In this document: one piece after another, positions 26,078-35,702 of the stretch
Layout: every line of letters starts with the position of its first letter
Position numbering within the stretch: the stretch's first letter is position 1
DNA from: Acidovorax sp. Leaf191
Lineage (GTDB): Bacteria > Pseudomonadota > Gammaproteobacteria > Burkholderiales > Burkholderiaceae_C
DNA: 61,536 bases
Reading direction: 5' to 3'
Assembly (NCBI RefSeq): GCF_001424425.1
Contig: NZ_LMPT01000020.1
Coordinates: 225,442-286,977, forward strand
Made by a program: the position numbers and the translations under genes
Notes under the pieces: model-generated
The model's input: only the letters and a program-made list of their open reading frames with translations
Database searches by the model: none
Told to the model about the DNA's origin: nothing

Positions 26078-26773
26078 TTACCAGAAGTAGTCCACGCCAA
26101 AGGCCGCCAGCGCGCCGCCGACAAAAGCCCCGACGGTGACGCACACAGGCGCCCCGGGGCCGCAGGCCAGGCCGGCCAGGGCGCCGCCGGCGATGCCGCC
26201 GCCAATGCCGGCGCCGGTGACGGCCACTTCGCGGCGGGCGGCGCCGGCCTTGTCTTCGGCCTTGGCGATGGAATACACGGACAGGGCGATCGACAGCACC
26301 AGCAGGCCCCGCCCTGCGCGCGAGAGGTTGCGCATGGTGGCGGTCACGCGGGGGTTCGACGTGCCGGCGGATTTGACGATCTCGGCATACACCGCGTTCT
26401 GCTGGGTGGTGGAGAGCCGGCCGAAGTCCGCGCCGGCGCCGTGCAGTTGCTGCGTCTTGCGCGCGATGAGTTCGTTGAGCGTCTTGCCTTCGCGCTTGAG
26501 GCGCTCGGCCATCGCGCGGCCCACCGGGGTGCTGCGGCCGCGAATGACTTCCATGATGGCGTTGCGGGCCTCCTGCGCCTGCTGGGCGGCCTGCGCCCAG
26601 GTCATGCGCCCGCTGCTCACCTGCCCGCGCAGCTCGTTGGCCATCGCCTGGATCTGCATCGAATACGCCTGGCGCGCGGTGGCGTCGATGGTCAGGTGCG
26701 TGCCGGCGTTGGCGATCTCGAACTCCAGCGCTCGGATCGCGGAGTCAAAGGCGGTCTTGTCGTTGTCCTGCAC
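26078..26773 (-). CDS. glycine-zipper protein, candidate pore-forming effector
   Basis: A 231-residue product with a GTG start (26771-26773) behind GAGGAG. Residues 1-135 are helical and soluble (Gln/Ala-rich, MAERLKREGKTLNELIARKTQQL). Residues 152-170 form a hydrophobic helix, and 187-226 are a glycine-zipper hairpin (GAGIGGGIAGGALAGL, then VGAFVGGALAAFGVDYFW) with two cysteines between. No Sec signal is present. Similar C-terminal glycine zippers occur in membrane-permeabilising effectors secreted by type VI systems (Tse4 is an example); no vgrG, PAAR or other secretion gene is nearby. A TGGA tetranucleotide repeat lies in its 5' region. Confidence 0.6.
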   Translation of the reverse strand: MQDNDKTAFDSAIRALEFEIANAGTHLTIDATARQAYSMQIQAMANELRGQVSSGRMTWAQAAQQAQEARNAIMEVIRGRSTPVGRAMAERLKREGKTLNELIARKTQQLHGAGADFGRLSTTQQNAVYAEIVKSAGTSNPRVTATMRNLSRAGRGLLVLSIALSVYSIAKAEDKAGAARREVAVTGAGIGGGIAGGALAGLACGPGAPVCVTVGAFVGGALAAFGVDYFW

Positions 26774-26790
26774 TCGGTGCTCCTCGTGGT

Positions 26791-26806
26791 TGGATGGATG
26801 GATGGA
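26791..26806. repeat. TGGA tetranucleotide repeat, four units
   Basis: Four perfect TGGA units 18-33 bases upstream of the start of the glycine-zipper gene. Short, but placed where slippage would alter the leader of that gene. The rest of 26807-27037 is non-coding, with the promoters of the divergent genes. Confidence 0.4.
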
Positions 26807-27037
26807 TCGTGCGGCGATGGCGGCCAGGCCGAGCCCTGCGCGGCGTGCGCTGGCAGGCGGCAGGCGGCCCCCTGGCGTTTTAAACGGAGCGGGCGAACAT
26901 GCCCCTAGGGCACTCCCCGAAAATCGTTACAAGAAGTGGCTGCAGCGACGGCGCCAACCCCCTGAATCCACCGCTGCCTGCCGCCCCGGGCCTGCTAGCA
27001 TCCGGCACCCGATCCACACCCCTTCGAGGAGCCTGCG

Positions 27038-28771
27038 ATGCCCAGCCCCACCGCGTTGCGCCCACGCGCTTTTGTCGTCCACCGCGCGTGGTGGATGGCC
27101 TGCATCGTCAGCGGGGTGGGCGCGCTGCCCTTCGTCGCCATGGCGCAGGACGCGCCACGCCCCGCGGCCGGCGACACATCACGCATCGCCCGCGTCACCG
27201 TGTACCCCGGCAGCGCCACCGTGGAGCGCGTGGCCCGCGTGCCAGCCGGCGCGCGCAGCCTGACCATTGGCTGCCTGCCCGCATCCATCGACGCGCAGAG
27301 CCTGCAGATCAGCGCCGACCCCGCCGTGCGCGTGGGCGAGTTCAACGTGCTGACCGAAGACCGCGATGTGGCCGCCGCCTGCGCGAGCCCGCTGGACGGC
27401 CGCATCCGCGAGCTGGAGGACCAGATCGCCGGGGTGAAGGCCGAGGCCTCGGCGCTGCAGTTGGTGGACGGCTACCTGCGCGGCGTGGCCGGCGCGGGTG
27501 GTGCGGTCACGGGCGACGACGCCACGGCAGCGGCCACCACGGCGACCGCCACCAACACCCGCATCGCCAGCCCCACGCCCGCCCAGATCACGGCCACGGC
27601 CGAGGTGCTGCGCAAGTCCGGGCAGGACGCGTTTGCACGCACGCACCAGCTCAAGCGCAAGCAAGAGGCGCTCGAACTCGCCTTGAAGCCCCTGGTGGCC
27701 GAGCGCGACCGCGTGGCCAGCCAGCGCGCACGCGTGGTCTCCGTGAGCATCAACCTGGCGGCCGAGCGCGACGCCGAGCTGCGCCTGTCCTACCAGGTGC
27801 GTGGACCGGGCTGGCAGCCCACCTACCGCGCCACGCTGGATGGCGCCAAGTCCACCGTGCTGCTGGAGCGCCAGGCGCTGGTGGCGCAAAACAGCGGCGA
27901 GGACTGGACGGGCGTGCAGCTCACGCTGTCCACCGGCCAGCCCGGCCGCGCCACGCAGGGCCGCCTGCCGCGCGCCTGGACGCTGGATGTGGCACCACCG
28001 CCGCAGCCCGTGGGTGCTGTGGCGCCCGTCATGGCGATGGCTGCGCCCGCGCCACCAGCGGCTCCTGCCCCCCTGGCTCGCGCGCGCATGGCCGAAGACG
28101 CCATGCCCAGCTTCGACGTGAGCTCCATCGACAAGGGCTTTGCCACCGAGTTCGCCGTGCCGCAGCGCATCACCGTGCCGTCCAGCGGCCAGCGCGTGAC
28201 GCTGGCATTGGGCAGCCAGACGGCGCCCGCCACGCTGATCACGCGCACGGCACCCGCGGTGGAAGAAGCCGCCTACCTCGTCGCACAGATGGCGCAGCCT
28301 GCGGGCGTGTGGCCGGCGGGCACGGTGGGGCTGTACCGCGACGGCGCCTTCGTGGGCACCGGGCGCATCGACTTCGCGGCGGCCAGCGCGGGCGCGCCTG
28401 CGGGCAGCACCAGCCTGTCGTTCGGCCGCGATGAACTGGTCACCGTGCGCGCCGAGGCGGTGCAGGACCTGACCGGCAGCACGGGTTTCACCGGCTCGCG
28501 CACCGAGCGCAAGACGCGCCGCGCCTACAGCGTGGACAACCGCCACAAGACCGCCATCACGCTGCAGGTGCTGCATGCGGCGCCGGTCTCGCGCAACGAG
28601 AAGATCGAGGTCGAGTCGCGCTACCAGCCCCAGCCCGCCGACCTGGCGTGGGACCGCACGCCCGGCACCGTGGCCTGGCAGCAGAGCCTGGCGGCAGGCG
28701 CCACGGCGCAGTTCAGCGCCGAGCACACCATCCGCTACCCCAAGGACGTCCAGCTTCAAGAACGGCAGTAA
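27038..28771 (+). CDS. DUF4139 domain-containing (mucoidy-inhibitor MuiA-like) secreted protein
   Basis: 577 residues with a signal peptide ending near VAMAQ (residue 36). The N-terminal DUF4140 part has VTVYPGSATVERVARVPAGARSLTIGCLP. A coiled stretch follows at about 195-245 (LKRKQEALELALKPLVAERD), then the DUF4139 domain (ELRLSYQVRGPGWQPTYRATLD, QNSGEDWTGVQLTLSTG, RNEKIEVESRYQP). GAGGAG precedes the ATG. Members are extracytoplasmic proteins of unknown biochemical role. A strong terminator follows. It is divergent from the glycine-zipper gene. Confidence 0.9.
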   Translation: MPSPTALRPRAFVVHRAWWMACIVSGVGALPFVAMAQDAPRPAAGDTSRIARVTVYPGSATVERVARVPAGARSLTIGCLPASIDAQSLQISADPAVRVGEFNVLTEDRDVAAACASPLDGRIRELEDQIAGVKAEASALQLVDGYLRGVAGAGGAVTGDDATAAATTATATNTRIASPTPAQITATAEVLRKSGQDAFARTHQLKRKQEALELALKPLVAERDRVASQRARVVSVSINLAAERDAELRLSYQVRGPGWQPTYRATLDGAKSTVLLERQALVAQNSGEDWTGVQLTLSTGQPGRATQGRLPRAWTLDVAPPPQPVGAVAPVMAMAAPAPPAAPAPLARARMAEDAMPSFDVSSIDKGFATEFAVPQRITVPSSGQRVTLALGSQTAPATLITRTAPAVEEAAYLVAQMAQPAGVWPAGTVGLYRDGAFVGTGRIDFAAASAGAPAGSTSLSFGRDELVTVRAEAVQDLTGSTGFTGSRTERKTRRAYSVDNRHKTAITLQVLHAAPVSRNEKIEVESRYQPQPADLAWDRTPGTVAWQQSLAAGATAQFSAEHTIRYPKDVQLQERQ

Positions 28772-28850
28772 CGCGGCAGCCGCTGCGGATACGGCGGCCA
28801 CGGCATCCAACCAGCCGCCGGGGCGCACCGGCGCCGCTGGGTGACAATCC

Positions 28851-28888
28851 AAGGGCAGGCACCACGACGGGCCTGCCCTTTCTTTTTT
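28851..28888 (+). terminator. Rho-independent terminator after the DUF4139 gene
   Basis: Perfect 10-bp stem AAGGGCAGGC / GCCTGCCCTT with a 10-base loop, followed by TCTTTTTT. It ends 10 bases before the pgpA start. Confidence 0.9.
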
Positions 28889-28897
28889 GCTGCCGAC

Positions 28898-29410
28898 ATG
28901 CCCTCCGCCCCAGACGCCCTGCGCCCCACCGTGCGCTTCCTGCTCGCCCACCCGGCCCACTTCATCGCGCTCGGCTTTGGCGCGGGCCTCTCGCGCAAGG
29001 CGCCGGGCACCGTGGGCACGCTGTGGGCGTGGCTCGCCTACCTGGTGCTGCAGCAGTGGATGACGCCCTGGCGCATGGGCCTGCTCATCGCCGGCGGCAC
29101 GCTGGTGGGCTGGTGGGCCTGCACCACCGCCGCGCGCCACCTGCGCGTGGCCGACCCCGGCAGCATCGTGTGGGACGAGATCGTTGCCTTCTGGCTGGTG
29201 CTGTGGCTGGCCATGCCCATGGGGTTCTGGGGCCAGCTCACGGCGTTTGCGCTGTTCCGCTTCTTTGACGCGGCCAAGCCCGGGCCCGTGGGCTGGGCCG
29301 ACGGCCTGTTCAAAGGCTTTGGCTGGCGCGGCGGCTGGGGCATTTTGTTCGACGACTTCGTGGCGGCGTTTTGCACGCTGCTGGTCATTGCGCTGTGGCG
29401 CTTCTGGTAG
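28898..29410 (+). CDS. pgpA: phosphatidylglycerophosphatase A
   Basis: The product has 170 residues. It dephosphorylates phosphatidylglycerol phosphate in phospholipid synthesis at the inner membrane. Family motifs: GFGAGLSRKAPGTVGTLWAW at the N terminus, DPGSIVWDEIVAFW (acidic catalytic site), FALFRFFDAAKPGPVGWAD and DDFVAAFCTLLVIA, with about three hydrophobic segments. An ATG 57 bases upstream lies inside the terminator, so 28898 is the start. No clear Shine-Dalgarno is seen. CinA/PncC follows, but thiL, its usual upstream neighbour, is 12 kb away. Confidence 0.95.
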   Translation: MPSAPDALRPTVRFLLAHPAHFIALGFGAGLSRKAPGTVGTLWAWLAYLVLQQWMTPWRMGLLIAGGTLVGWWACTTAARHLRVADPGSIVWDEIVAFWLVLWLAMPMGFWGQLTAFALFRFFDAAKPGPVGWADGLFKGFGWRGGWGILFDDFVAAFCTLLVIALWRFW

Positions 29411-29504
29411 GCCGCTGCGCGGGGCCCGCCGGCCCTGCACCTGTACCGCACCGCCAGTTTGTGGCAGCCTAGTGGACTTGCCGACAGGCGCTGCGGAGAC
29501 TCCG

Positions 29505-30032
29505 ATGACCATGACGTCACTATCAAAAAGTGAGCTGATAGCGCTTGACAGTACAGCGCTGGATGCCAATTTGACGCAGATTTCGCTGCGCCTGCTGCAG
29601 CACCGCCACATGCTGGCCACGGCCGAGAGCTGCACCGGCGGCATGATCGCCGCGGCCTGCACGGACCTGGCGGGCTCCAGCCAATGGTTCGAGCGCGGCT
29701 TCGTCACCTACTCCAACGCCGCCAAGACCGACATGCTGGGCGTGCCCGCCGCGCTCATCGAGCAGCACGGCGCAGTGAGCGAAGCCGTGGCGCGCGCCAT
29801 GGCCGACGGCGCGCTCACCCACTCGCAGGCCCAGGTCAGCCTGGCGGTCACCGGCGTGGCCGGCCCCACGGGCGGCAGCGACGACAAGCCGGTGGGCACC
29901 GTGTGGTTCGCCTGGTGCGTGGGCGGCGAGACGCACAGCGAGATGCAGCACTTTGCAGGCGACCGCGGCACCGTGCGGGCGGCCACTCTGCGCTATGCGC
30001 TGCAGCGGCTGCTGGGGTGGTTGCCAGCGTGA
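29505..30032 (+). CDS. pncC: CinA-family nicotinamide-nucleotide amidohydrolase
   Basis: 175 residues, the stand-alone C-terminal CinA domain. It deamidates nicotinamide mononucleotide in NAD recycling. Motifs: LATAESCTGGMIAAACTDLAGSS, GFVTYSNAAKTDMLGVPA, GAVSEAVARAMADGAL and AVTGVAGPTGGSDDKPVGTVW. GGAG at about 29495 supports the ATG at 29505 over that at 29511. The first 25 codons contain a copy of the dispersed hairpin repeat (SELIALDSTALDANL), so the N terminus is probably variable among relatives. Confidence 0.95.
   Translation: MTMTSLSKSELIALDSTALDANLTQISLRLLQHRHMLATAESCTGGMIAAACTDLAGSSQWFERGFVTYSNAAKTDMLGVPAALIEQHGAVSEAVARAMADGALTHSQAQVSLAVTGVAGPTGGSDDKPVGTVWFAWCVGGETHSEMQHFAGDRGTVRAATLRYALQRLLGWLPA
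29519..29574 (+). repeat. AGCGCTT dispersed hairpin element, copy 3, inside pncC
   Basis: ATCAAAAAGTGAGCTGATAGCGCTTG, then ACAGCGCTGGATGCC, then AATTTG. AGCGCT occurs on both arms. It is translated in frame near the 5' end of the gene. Confidence 0.55.
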
Positions 30033-30142
30033 CCGCGCCAGGGGCAGTGATCACGATGCACTGACCACCTCGGCGCCTGCCAGGCTCGCCGGCCCGCGGT
30101 GCAGCCCCGGGGTGCAGCCCGATCAGCGCCTGTGCAACCCCA

Positions 30143-31630
30143 TCAGCCCTTGTCGGCTGCCATGCGGTCGATCAGCACGCCGCTGGCTTCATTCAGCCCC
30201 AGCACCTGCACCGTGCAGCCGTGGTGGCGCAGGCGCTCTGCCACCTTGTCGAGCGCGGCCACGGCGGTGATGTCCCAGAAGTGGGCGTGCGTGACGTCGA
30301 TGACCACCGCGCGGCCCTCGGCGCCCAGCACGTCGAACGCCTCGATGAACGCGTCGGCCGAGGCAAAGAACACCTGGCCCGTCACCCGCCAGGTGCGCAC
30401 GCCGGTGGCATCGTCGTCGTGCACCTGCACCGCCAGCATGCGCGACACCTTGAACGCAAAGAACACGCCGCTGAGCAGCACGCCCACGGCCACGCCCGCC
30501 GCCAGGTTGTGCGTGGCGATGGTGACCACGACCGTGGCCAGCATCACCGCACTGGACAGGCGCGGGTGGCGCACCAGCGCAGTGAGCGACCTCCAGTCGA
30601 AGGTGGAGGCCGACACCATCACCATGATGGCCACGAGCGCGATCACCGGCACCCGGGAGACCCAGTCTTTCAGCGCCACCATGAGGATGAGCAGGAACAC
30701 GCCCGCGAACAACGTGGACAGCCGGCCGCGCCCGCCGTATTTCACGTTGCCCACGGCCTGGCCGATCATTCCGCAGCCCGCGATGCCGCCGAACAGGCTG
30801 GCCGCGATGTTGGCCACACCCAGGCCCGCGCACTCGCGGTTCTTGTCGCTCGGGGTGTCGGTCATCTCATCGACCACGGCGGCGGTGAGCACCGATTCGA
30901 GCAGGCCCACCATGGCAATCGCCAGGGCCGGCAGCAGGATGATGCGCAGCGTATCGAGCGACAGCGGCACGCCGGGCCAGCCGAACACGGGCAGCGAGTC
31001 CGGCAGCTTGCCCAGGTCCGCCACCGTGGGCAGATGCACGCCCAGGCTTTGCGCCAGCAGGGTCAGCGCCACCACGCAGATCAGCGGCGACGGCACGGCG
31101 CTGAGCGCAGGCAGCCGCAGCACGACGCCCAGCCACGGCAGGCCGTAGATGATGGCCAGCCCCAGTGCCAGCATGGCCCAGGTGGCCACGCCCTGGCCCT
31201 GCAGGTGCGGCAGCTGCGCGGCAAAGATCAGCACCGCCAACGCGTTGACGAAGCCGGTGCGCACCGAGCTGGAGACGAACCGCATCAGCACGCCGAGCTT
31301 GAGCAGGCCGAACACCAACTGCACCAGCCCCGCCAGCAAGCCCGCCGCCAGCAAATAGCCGAGCCCGTGCGACTGCACCAGCGGCGCCGCCACCAGCGCC
31401 ACCGAGCCCGCCGCGGCCGACACCATGGCCGGCCGGCCGCCCACGAAGGCGATGACCAGACTGATGACGAACGAGGCGAACAGCCCCACCGACGGATCGA
31501 CGCCCGCCACGAACGAGAACGCGATGACCTCGGGGATGAGCGCAAACGTGGCGACAGCGCCTGCCAGCAGCTCGCGCGGAATGCTGGGCGCCCATTCGGC
31601 GCGCAGGCGGGTGAGGTAAGCGGGTGTCAT
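30143..31630 (-). CDS. SulP-family anion transporter with STAS domain
   Basis: A 495-residue protein with 10 or more membrane segments in its first 390 residues. The SulP signature region is LIPEVIAFSFVAGVDPSVGLFASF, and GGRPAMVSAAAGSVALV is the substrate-coordinating stretch. A C-terminal STAS domain (about 395-495, GRAVVIDVTHAHFWDITAVAALDKVAERL) follows. It probably moves sulfate, bicarbonate or a dicarboxylate with Na+ or H+. The frame is open to 31684, but the ATG at 31628-31630 (MTPAYLTRLRAEW) is the family-like start. It converges with pncC and is the only gene of its transcript on this side. Confidence 0.95.
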   Translation of the reverse strand: MTPAYLTRLRAEWAPSIPRELLAGAVATFALIPEVIAFSFVAGVDPSVGLFASFVISLVIAFVGGRPAMVSAAAGSVALVAAPLVQSHGLGYLLAAGLLAGLVQLVFGLLKLGVLMRFVSSSVRTGFVNALAVLIFAAQLPHLQGQGVATWAMLALGLAIIYGLPWLGVVLRLPALSAVPSPLICVVALTLLAQSLGVHLPTVADLGKLPDSLPVFGWPGVPLSLDTLRIILLPALAIAMVGLLESVLTAAVVDEMTDTPSDKNRECAGLGVANIAASLFGGIAGCGMIGQAVGNVKYGGRGRLSTLFAGVFLLILMVALKDWVSRVPVIALVAIMVMVSASTFDWRSLTALVRHPRLSSAVMLATVVVTIATHNLAAGVAVGVLLSGVFFAFKVSRMLAVQVHDDDATGVRTWRVTGQVFFASADAFIEAFDVLGAEGRAVVIDVTHAHFWDITAVAALDKVAERLRHHGCTVQVLGLNEASGVLIDRMAADKG

Positions 31631-31681
31631 ACAGCGCAAAACACAGCGCGCCCTGAAGGGGCGCGCGACATGGATTTCAAA

Positions 31682-31738
31682 CAAAAATGGCTGCTACCGC
31701 TCTTGTGGCAAGCGGCAGCAGCTATCAAATAAATAGCA
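31682..31738 (-). repeat. AGCGCTT dispersed hairpin element, copy 4
   Basis: On the minus strand: TTTGATAGCTGCTGCCGCTTG, a short spacer, then AGCGGTAGCAGCCATTTTTG. The arms GCTGCTACCGCT and AGCGGCAGCAGC pair almost fully. It lies between the SulP gene and the UPF0149 gene. Confidence 0.7.
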
Positions 31739-31807
31739 ACAGGTCTATCCGGCACGACAAGGGTTTGGCAGGGCTGATCACGCTCCGCCAAGCCCCATCA
31801 CGCGCCA

Positions 31808-32683
<876 letters not shown>

Positions 32684-32922
32684 GGGGGGGGCTCCGTTCG
32701 TCGGTGCGGGTCGGTGTTCAGGGTGCAGGGTGCGGTGGGCCCATGGGCAGCCAAGGCGGCGCCGAAAGCTCTGGACGCAATTTTTTACTTCTATGATGCG
32801 CGTGCGGCAAGCGCGTCGGGCACTCCAGGGCAGGCGCCCGCAGGCTGGCGGCGCCGTGCGCCACGGTGCAAAAAGGCGGCCAGTGTAGCCCGCTGCCGCT
32901 TTCCGCAGAACCAGGACACCCC

Positions 32923-34665
32923 ATGATCCACCAGCTCAACTCCCTGTACCCGGTGCGCTACACCGCGTTTGTGCTCAGCATTTTTGCGCTGCTGCTGTCG
33001 CTGTTCGCCTTCGTGGCATTTGGCGTGGCGCTGCCGGTGGTGCTGGTGTGCGCCGCGCTGGTGGCGCTGGGCGTGTACGACCTGCAGCAGACGCGCCACG
33101 CCATCCTGCGCAACTACCCGGTCATCGGGCACCTGCGCTTCATGCTGGAGTACATCCGGCCGGAGGTGCGCCAGTATTTCATCGAGAGCGACAGCGAAGC
33201 CGCGCCGTTCTCGCGCGCGCAGCGCTCGCTGGTGTACCAGCGCGCCAAGGGCGACCCGGACAACCGGCCCTTCGGCACGCACCTGGACGTGGGGGCGCAG
33301 GGCTACGAATGGGTGAACCACTCGCTCGCGCCCACCGAGCTGCCGTCGCACGACTTCCGCGTGTGGATCGGCGGCAGCCCGGACAAGCCCTCGCAGTCCG
33401 TGTCGCCCTGCACCCAGCCCTACCACGCGAGCATCTTCAACATCTCGGCCATGAGCTTCGGCGCGCTGTCGGCCAATGCCGTCCTGGCGCTGAACCAGGG
33501 CGCCCGCAAAGGCGGCTTTGCGCACGACACGGGCGAGGGCAGCATCAGCCAGCACCACCGGGTGCATGGCGGCGATTTGATCTGGGAGATCGGCTCGGGC
33601 TACTTCGGCTGCCGCAATGGCGACGGCACCTTCAGCGAAGAACGCTTCACGGCCAATGCCAGCGACCCACAGGTCAAGATGATCGAGCTCAAGCTCAGCC
33701 AGGGCGCCAAGCCGGGCCACGGCGGCGTGCTGCCCGGCGCCAAGGTCACGGCCGAGATCGCAGCGGCGCGCGGCGTGATGGAGGGCGAGGCCTGCATCTC
33801 TCCGGCCAGCCACAGCGCGTTTCGCACTCCGGTGGAGATGATGCAGTTCATCGCCAGGCTGCGCACGCTGTCGGGTGGCAAGCCCACGGGCTTCAAGTTC
33901 TGCCTGGGCCACCCGTGGGAGTGGTTCGCCATCGTCAAGGCCATGCTGGTGACCGGCATCACGCCGGACTTCATCGTGGTCGATGGAGCCGAGGGCGGCA
34001 CGGGCGCGGCACCGGTGGAGTTCAGCGACCACGTGGGCGCGCCGCTGCAGGAGGGCCTGCTGCTGGTGCACAACACCTTGGTGGGCGTGAACCTGCGCGA
34101 CCGCGTGCAGATCGGCTGCGCGGGCAAGGTGATCAGCGCCTTCGACATCGCGCGCATGATGGCGCTGGGCGCCGACTGGTGCAACGCGGGGCGCGGCTTC
34201 ATGATGGCGCTGGGCTGCATCCAGGCGCAGACCTGCCACACCGGCCACTGTCCCACGGGCGTGACCACGCAGGACCCGCTGCGCCAGCAGGCGCTGGTGG
34301 TGCCCGACAAGGCCACGCGCGTGGCACAGTTCCACCGCAGCACGCTGCATGCGCTGCAGGAGCTGGTGCAGGCGGCCGGCCTCACCCACCCCAAGGACAT
34401 CACCGCGCACCACATCGTGCGGCGCATCAGCGACACCGAGGTGCGCCTGCTGTCCAACCTCATCACGCGCGTGCAGCCCGGCGCGCTGCTCGGCCCGCTG
34501 GAGGCGCAGCACAACGTGTTCCGCCTGTACTGGCCGCTGGCCAATGCCCACAGCTTCGCAGCGCGCGAGCCGGAGCTGGAGCCGTCGGTGCCGCACCATG
34601 TGGAGGTCGCACAGGCAGCAGTGGCCGTGACGCAGGCGGTGGCCGCCGCCGACGTGGCGGCATGA
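32923..34665 (+). CDS. FMN-binding glutamate synthase-like protein
   Basis: The 580-residue product has two N-terminal transmembrane helices (about 10-50) followed by the FMN/Fe-S domain of the glutamate synthase large subunit (GltS-type TIM barrel): [64 protein letters not shown] and [35 protein letters not shown] holds the cysteines expected for a 3Fe-4S cluster. It lacks the glutaminase and C-terminal domains of true GltB, so it is the stand-alone archaeal-type form; the substrate is uncertain. Its stop overlaps the next start by ATGA. Confidence 0.92.
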   Translation: MIHQLNSLYPVRYTAFVLSIFALLLSLFAFVAFGVALPVVLVCAALVALGVYDLQQTRHAILRNYPVIGHLRFMLEYIRPEVRQYFIESDSEAAPFSRAQRSLVYQRAKGDPDNRPFGTHLDVGAQGYEWVNHSLAPTELPSHDFRVWIGGSPDKPSQSVSPCTQPYHASIFNISAMSFGALSANAVLALNQGARKGGFAHDTGEGSISQHHRVHGGDLIWEIGSGYFGCRNGDGTFSEERFTANASDPQVKMIELKLSQGAKPGHGGVLPGAKVTAEIAAARGVMEGEACISPASHSAFRTPVEMMQFIARLRTLSGGKPTGFKFCLGHPWEWFAIVKAMLVTGITPDFIVVDGAEGGTGAAPVEFSDHVGAPLQEGLLLVHNTLVGVNLRDRVQIGCAGKVISAFDIARMMALGADWCNAGRGFMMALGCIQAQTCHTGHCPTGVTTQDPLRQQALVVPDKATRVAQFHRSTLHALQELVQAAGLTHPKDITAHHIVRRISDTEVRLLSNLITRVQPGALLGPLEAQHNVFRLYWPLANAHSFAAREPELEPSVPHHVEVAQAAVAVTQAVAAADVAA

Positions 34666-35492
34666 CGGGCGAGCAACTGGCGGGCACGGCTGTGCCCCAC
34701 TCCACCGACTACAGCGCCTTTCTGCGGCAGCAGTTGGCAGCGCAGCCCCACAACGTGATGGGCCATGTGCTGAGCGGCGAGCAGATCTGGATCAAGCGCG
34801 CGGGCGCGCCCCACGGCCAGGGCCGCTACCGCGCCATGGCCCTGCTGGCGGGCCTGCTGCGCCTGCCGGTGCTGCGCCCCGTGCCCAACCCCGGCGGGCC
34901 CGCCGCGATTGCGACCGAGGTACGGCGCCTGACCGACCTGGCCGCGCGCGGCATCCGCGTGCCGGCGGTACTGGCTGCACAGACCGATGGATTCGCCATG
35001 CGCCACCTGGGCCGCGTGGGCGAGGAAACGCATTCGCTGGGCAACGAGATCGACGGCGCGGTGCGCGCAGGCGACGCCACCGCGGTGCTGGCGCTGTGGC
35101 AGCAGGGCCTCAACACCCTGGCCCACGTGCACCGCCAGGGCACCTGCCTGAGCCAGGCGTTCGCGCGCAACCTGGTGCGCTGCCCGGACGGCGAGGTGGC
35201 CTGCATCGATTTCGAGGACGACCCCGCCGCCGTGCTGCCGCTGGCCGTGTGCCATGCCCGCGACGCGCTGTGCTACGCCCACTCCACGGCGATCTACCTG
35301 CCCGCCAGCGGCACGCTGCACGAGGCCCGCGCCCGCTGGGCGGCGTGGGTGGCGCAGGGCACCCCGGATATGCAGGCCGTGCTGGCCACCAGCATCGGCC
35401 GCATGCGCTGGATGCGCCACCTGCCCACCAGCCGCCGCCTGGGCCGCGACCTGCAGCGCGTGCGGGCCGCGTACGACCTGCTGGTGCCGTAG
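34662..35492 (+). CDS. kinase-fold protein (RIO/LPS-kinase-like)
   Basis: 276 residues. GHVLSGEQIWIKRAG resembles a protein-kinase glycine loop with the catalytic lysine (VKRA-like). LAHVHRQGTCLSQAFARNLV followed by ACIDFEDDP is the H-x-N ... D-F-E arrangement of the catalytic and metal-binding loops in Kdo/RIO/aminoglycoside-type kinases. Similar proteins are sometimes labelled serine/threonine phosphatase, for which I see no motif. The start overlaps the stop of the glutamate synthase-like gene (ATGA at 34662-34665), so the two are translationally coupled. Target unknown. Confidence 0.75.
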   Translation: MTGEQLAGTAVPHSTDYSAFLRQQLAAQPHNVMGHVLSGEQIWIKRAGAPHGQGRYRAMALLAGLLRLPVLRPVPNPGGPAAIATEVRRLTDLAARGIRVPAVLAAQTDGFAMRHLGRVGEETHSLGNEIDGAVRAGDATAVLALWQQGLNTLAHVHRQGTCLSQAFARNLVRCPDGEVACIDFEDDPAAVLPLAVCHARDALCYAHSTAIYLPASGTLHEARARWAAWVAQGTPDMQAVLATSIGRMRWMRHLPTSRRLGRDLQRVRAAYDLLVP

Positions 35493-35567
35493 GCGGCACG
35501 GTGGCAAGGCCCTCCCCTGGGCATGCCGCGGCGCTTTGAGGGGAATCGGCGCAAAGCCCCCAACCAT

Positions 35568-35604
35568 GCGGGTTGCGCGGCCATCGGCAGGTCGCGCAAC
35601 CCGC
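35568..35604 (+). other. perfect 12-bp inverted repeat before the ABC exporter gene
   Basis: GCGGGTTGCGCG (35568-35579) and CGCGCAACCCGC (35593-35604) form a perfect 12-bp stem around 13 bases. No T-run follows, so it is not a typical terminator. It could be an attenuating hairpin or a protein-binding site in the 210-base gap upstream of the exporter. Confidence 0.5.
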
Positions 35605-35702
35605 CGTAATGTCCGGTAGGCATTGGCTGACAGGACCACGGGGGCCCGGGACCTATCGTGCAGGCAGGTGTTTTGCACCACGACCCTCAGCTTCCCTGCC
35701 TC

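Noticed and set aside
27179..29707. 842-codon minus-strand frame across the DUF4139 and pgpA genes
   Set aside because: It spans two recognisable genes and a strong terminator on the other strand and shows no protein family character.
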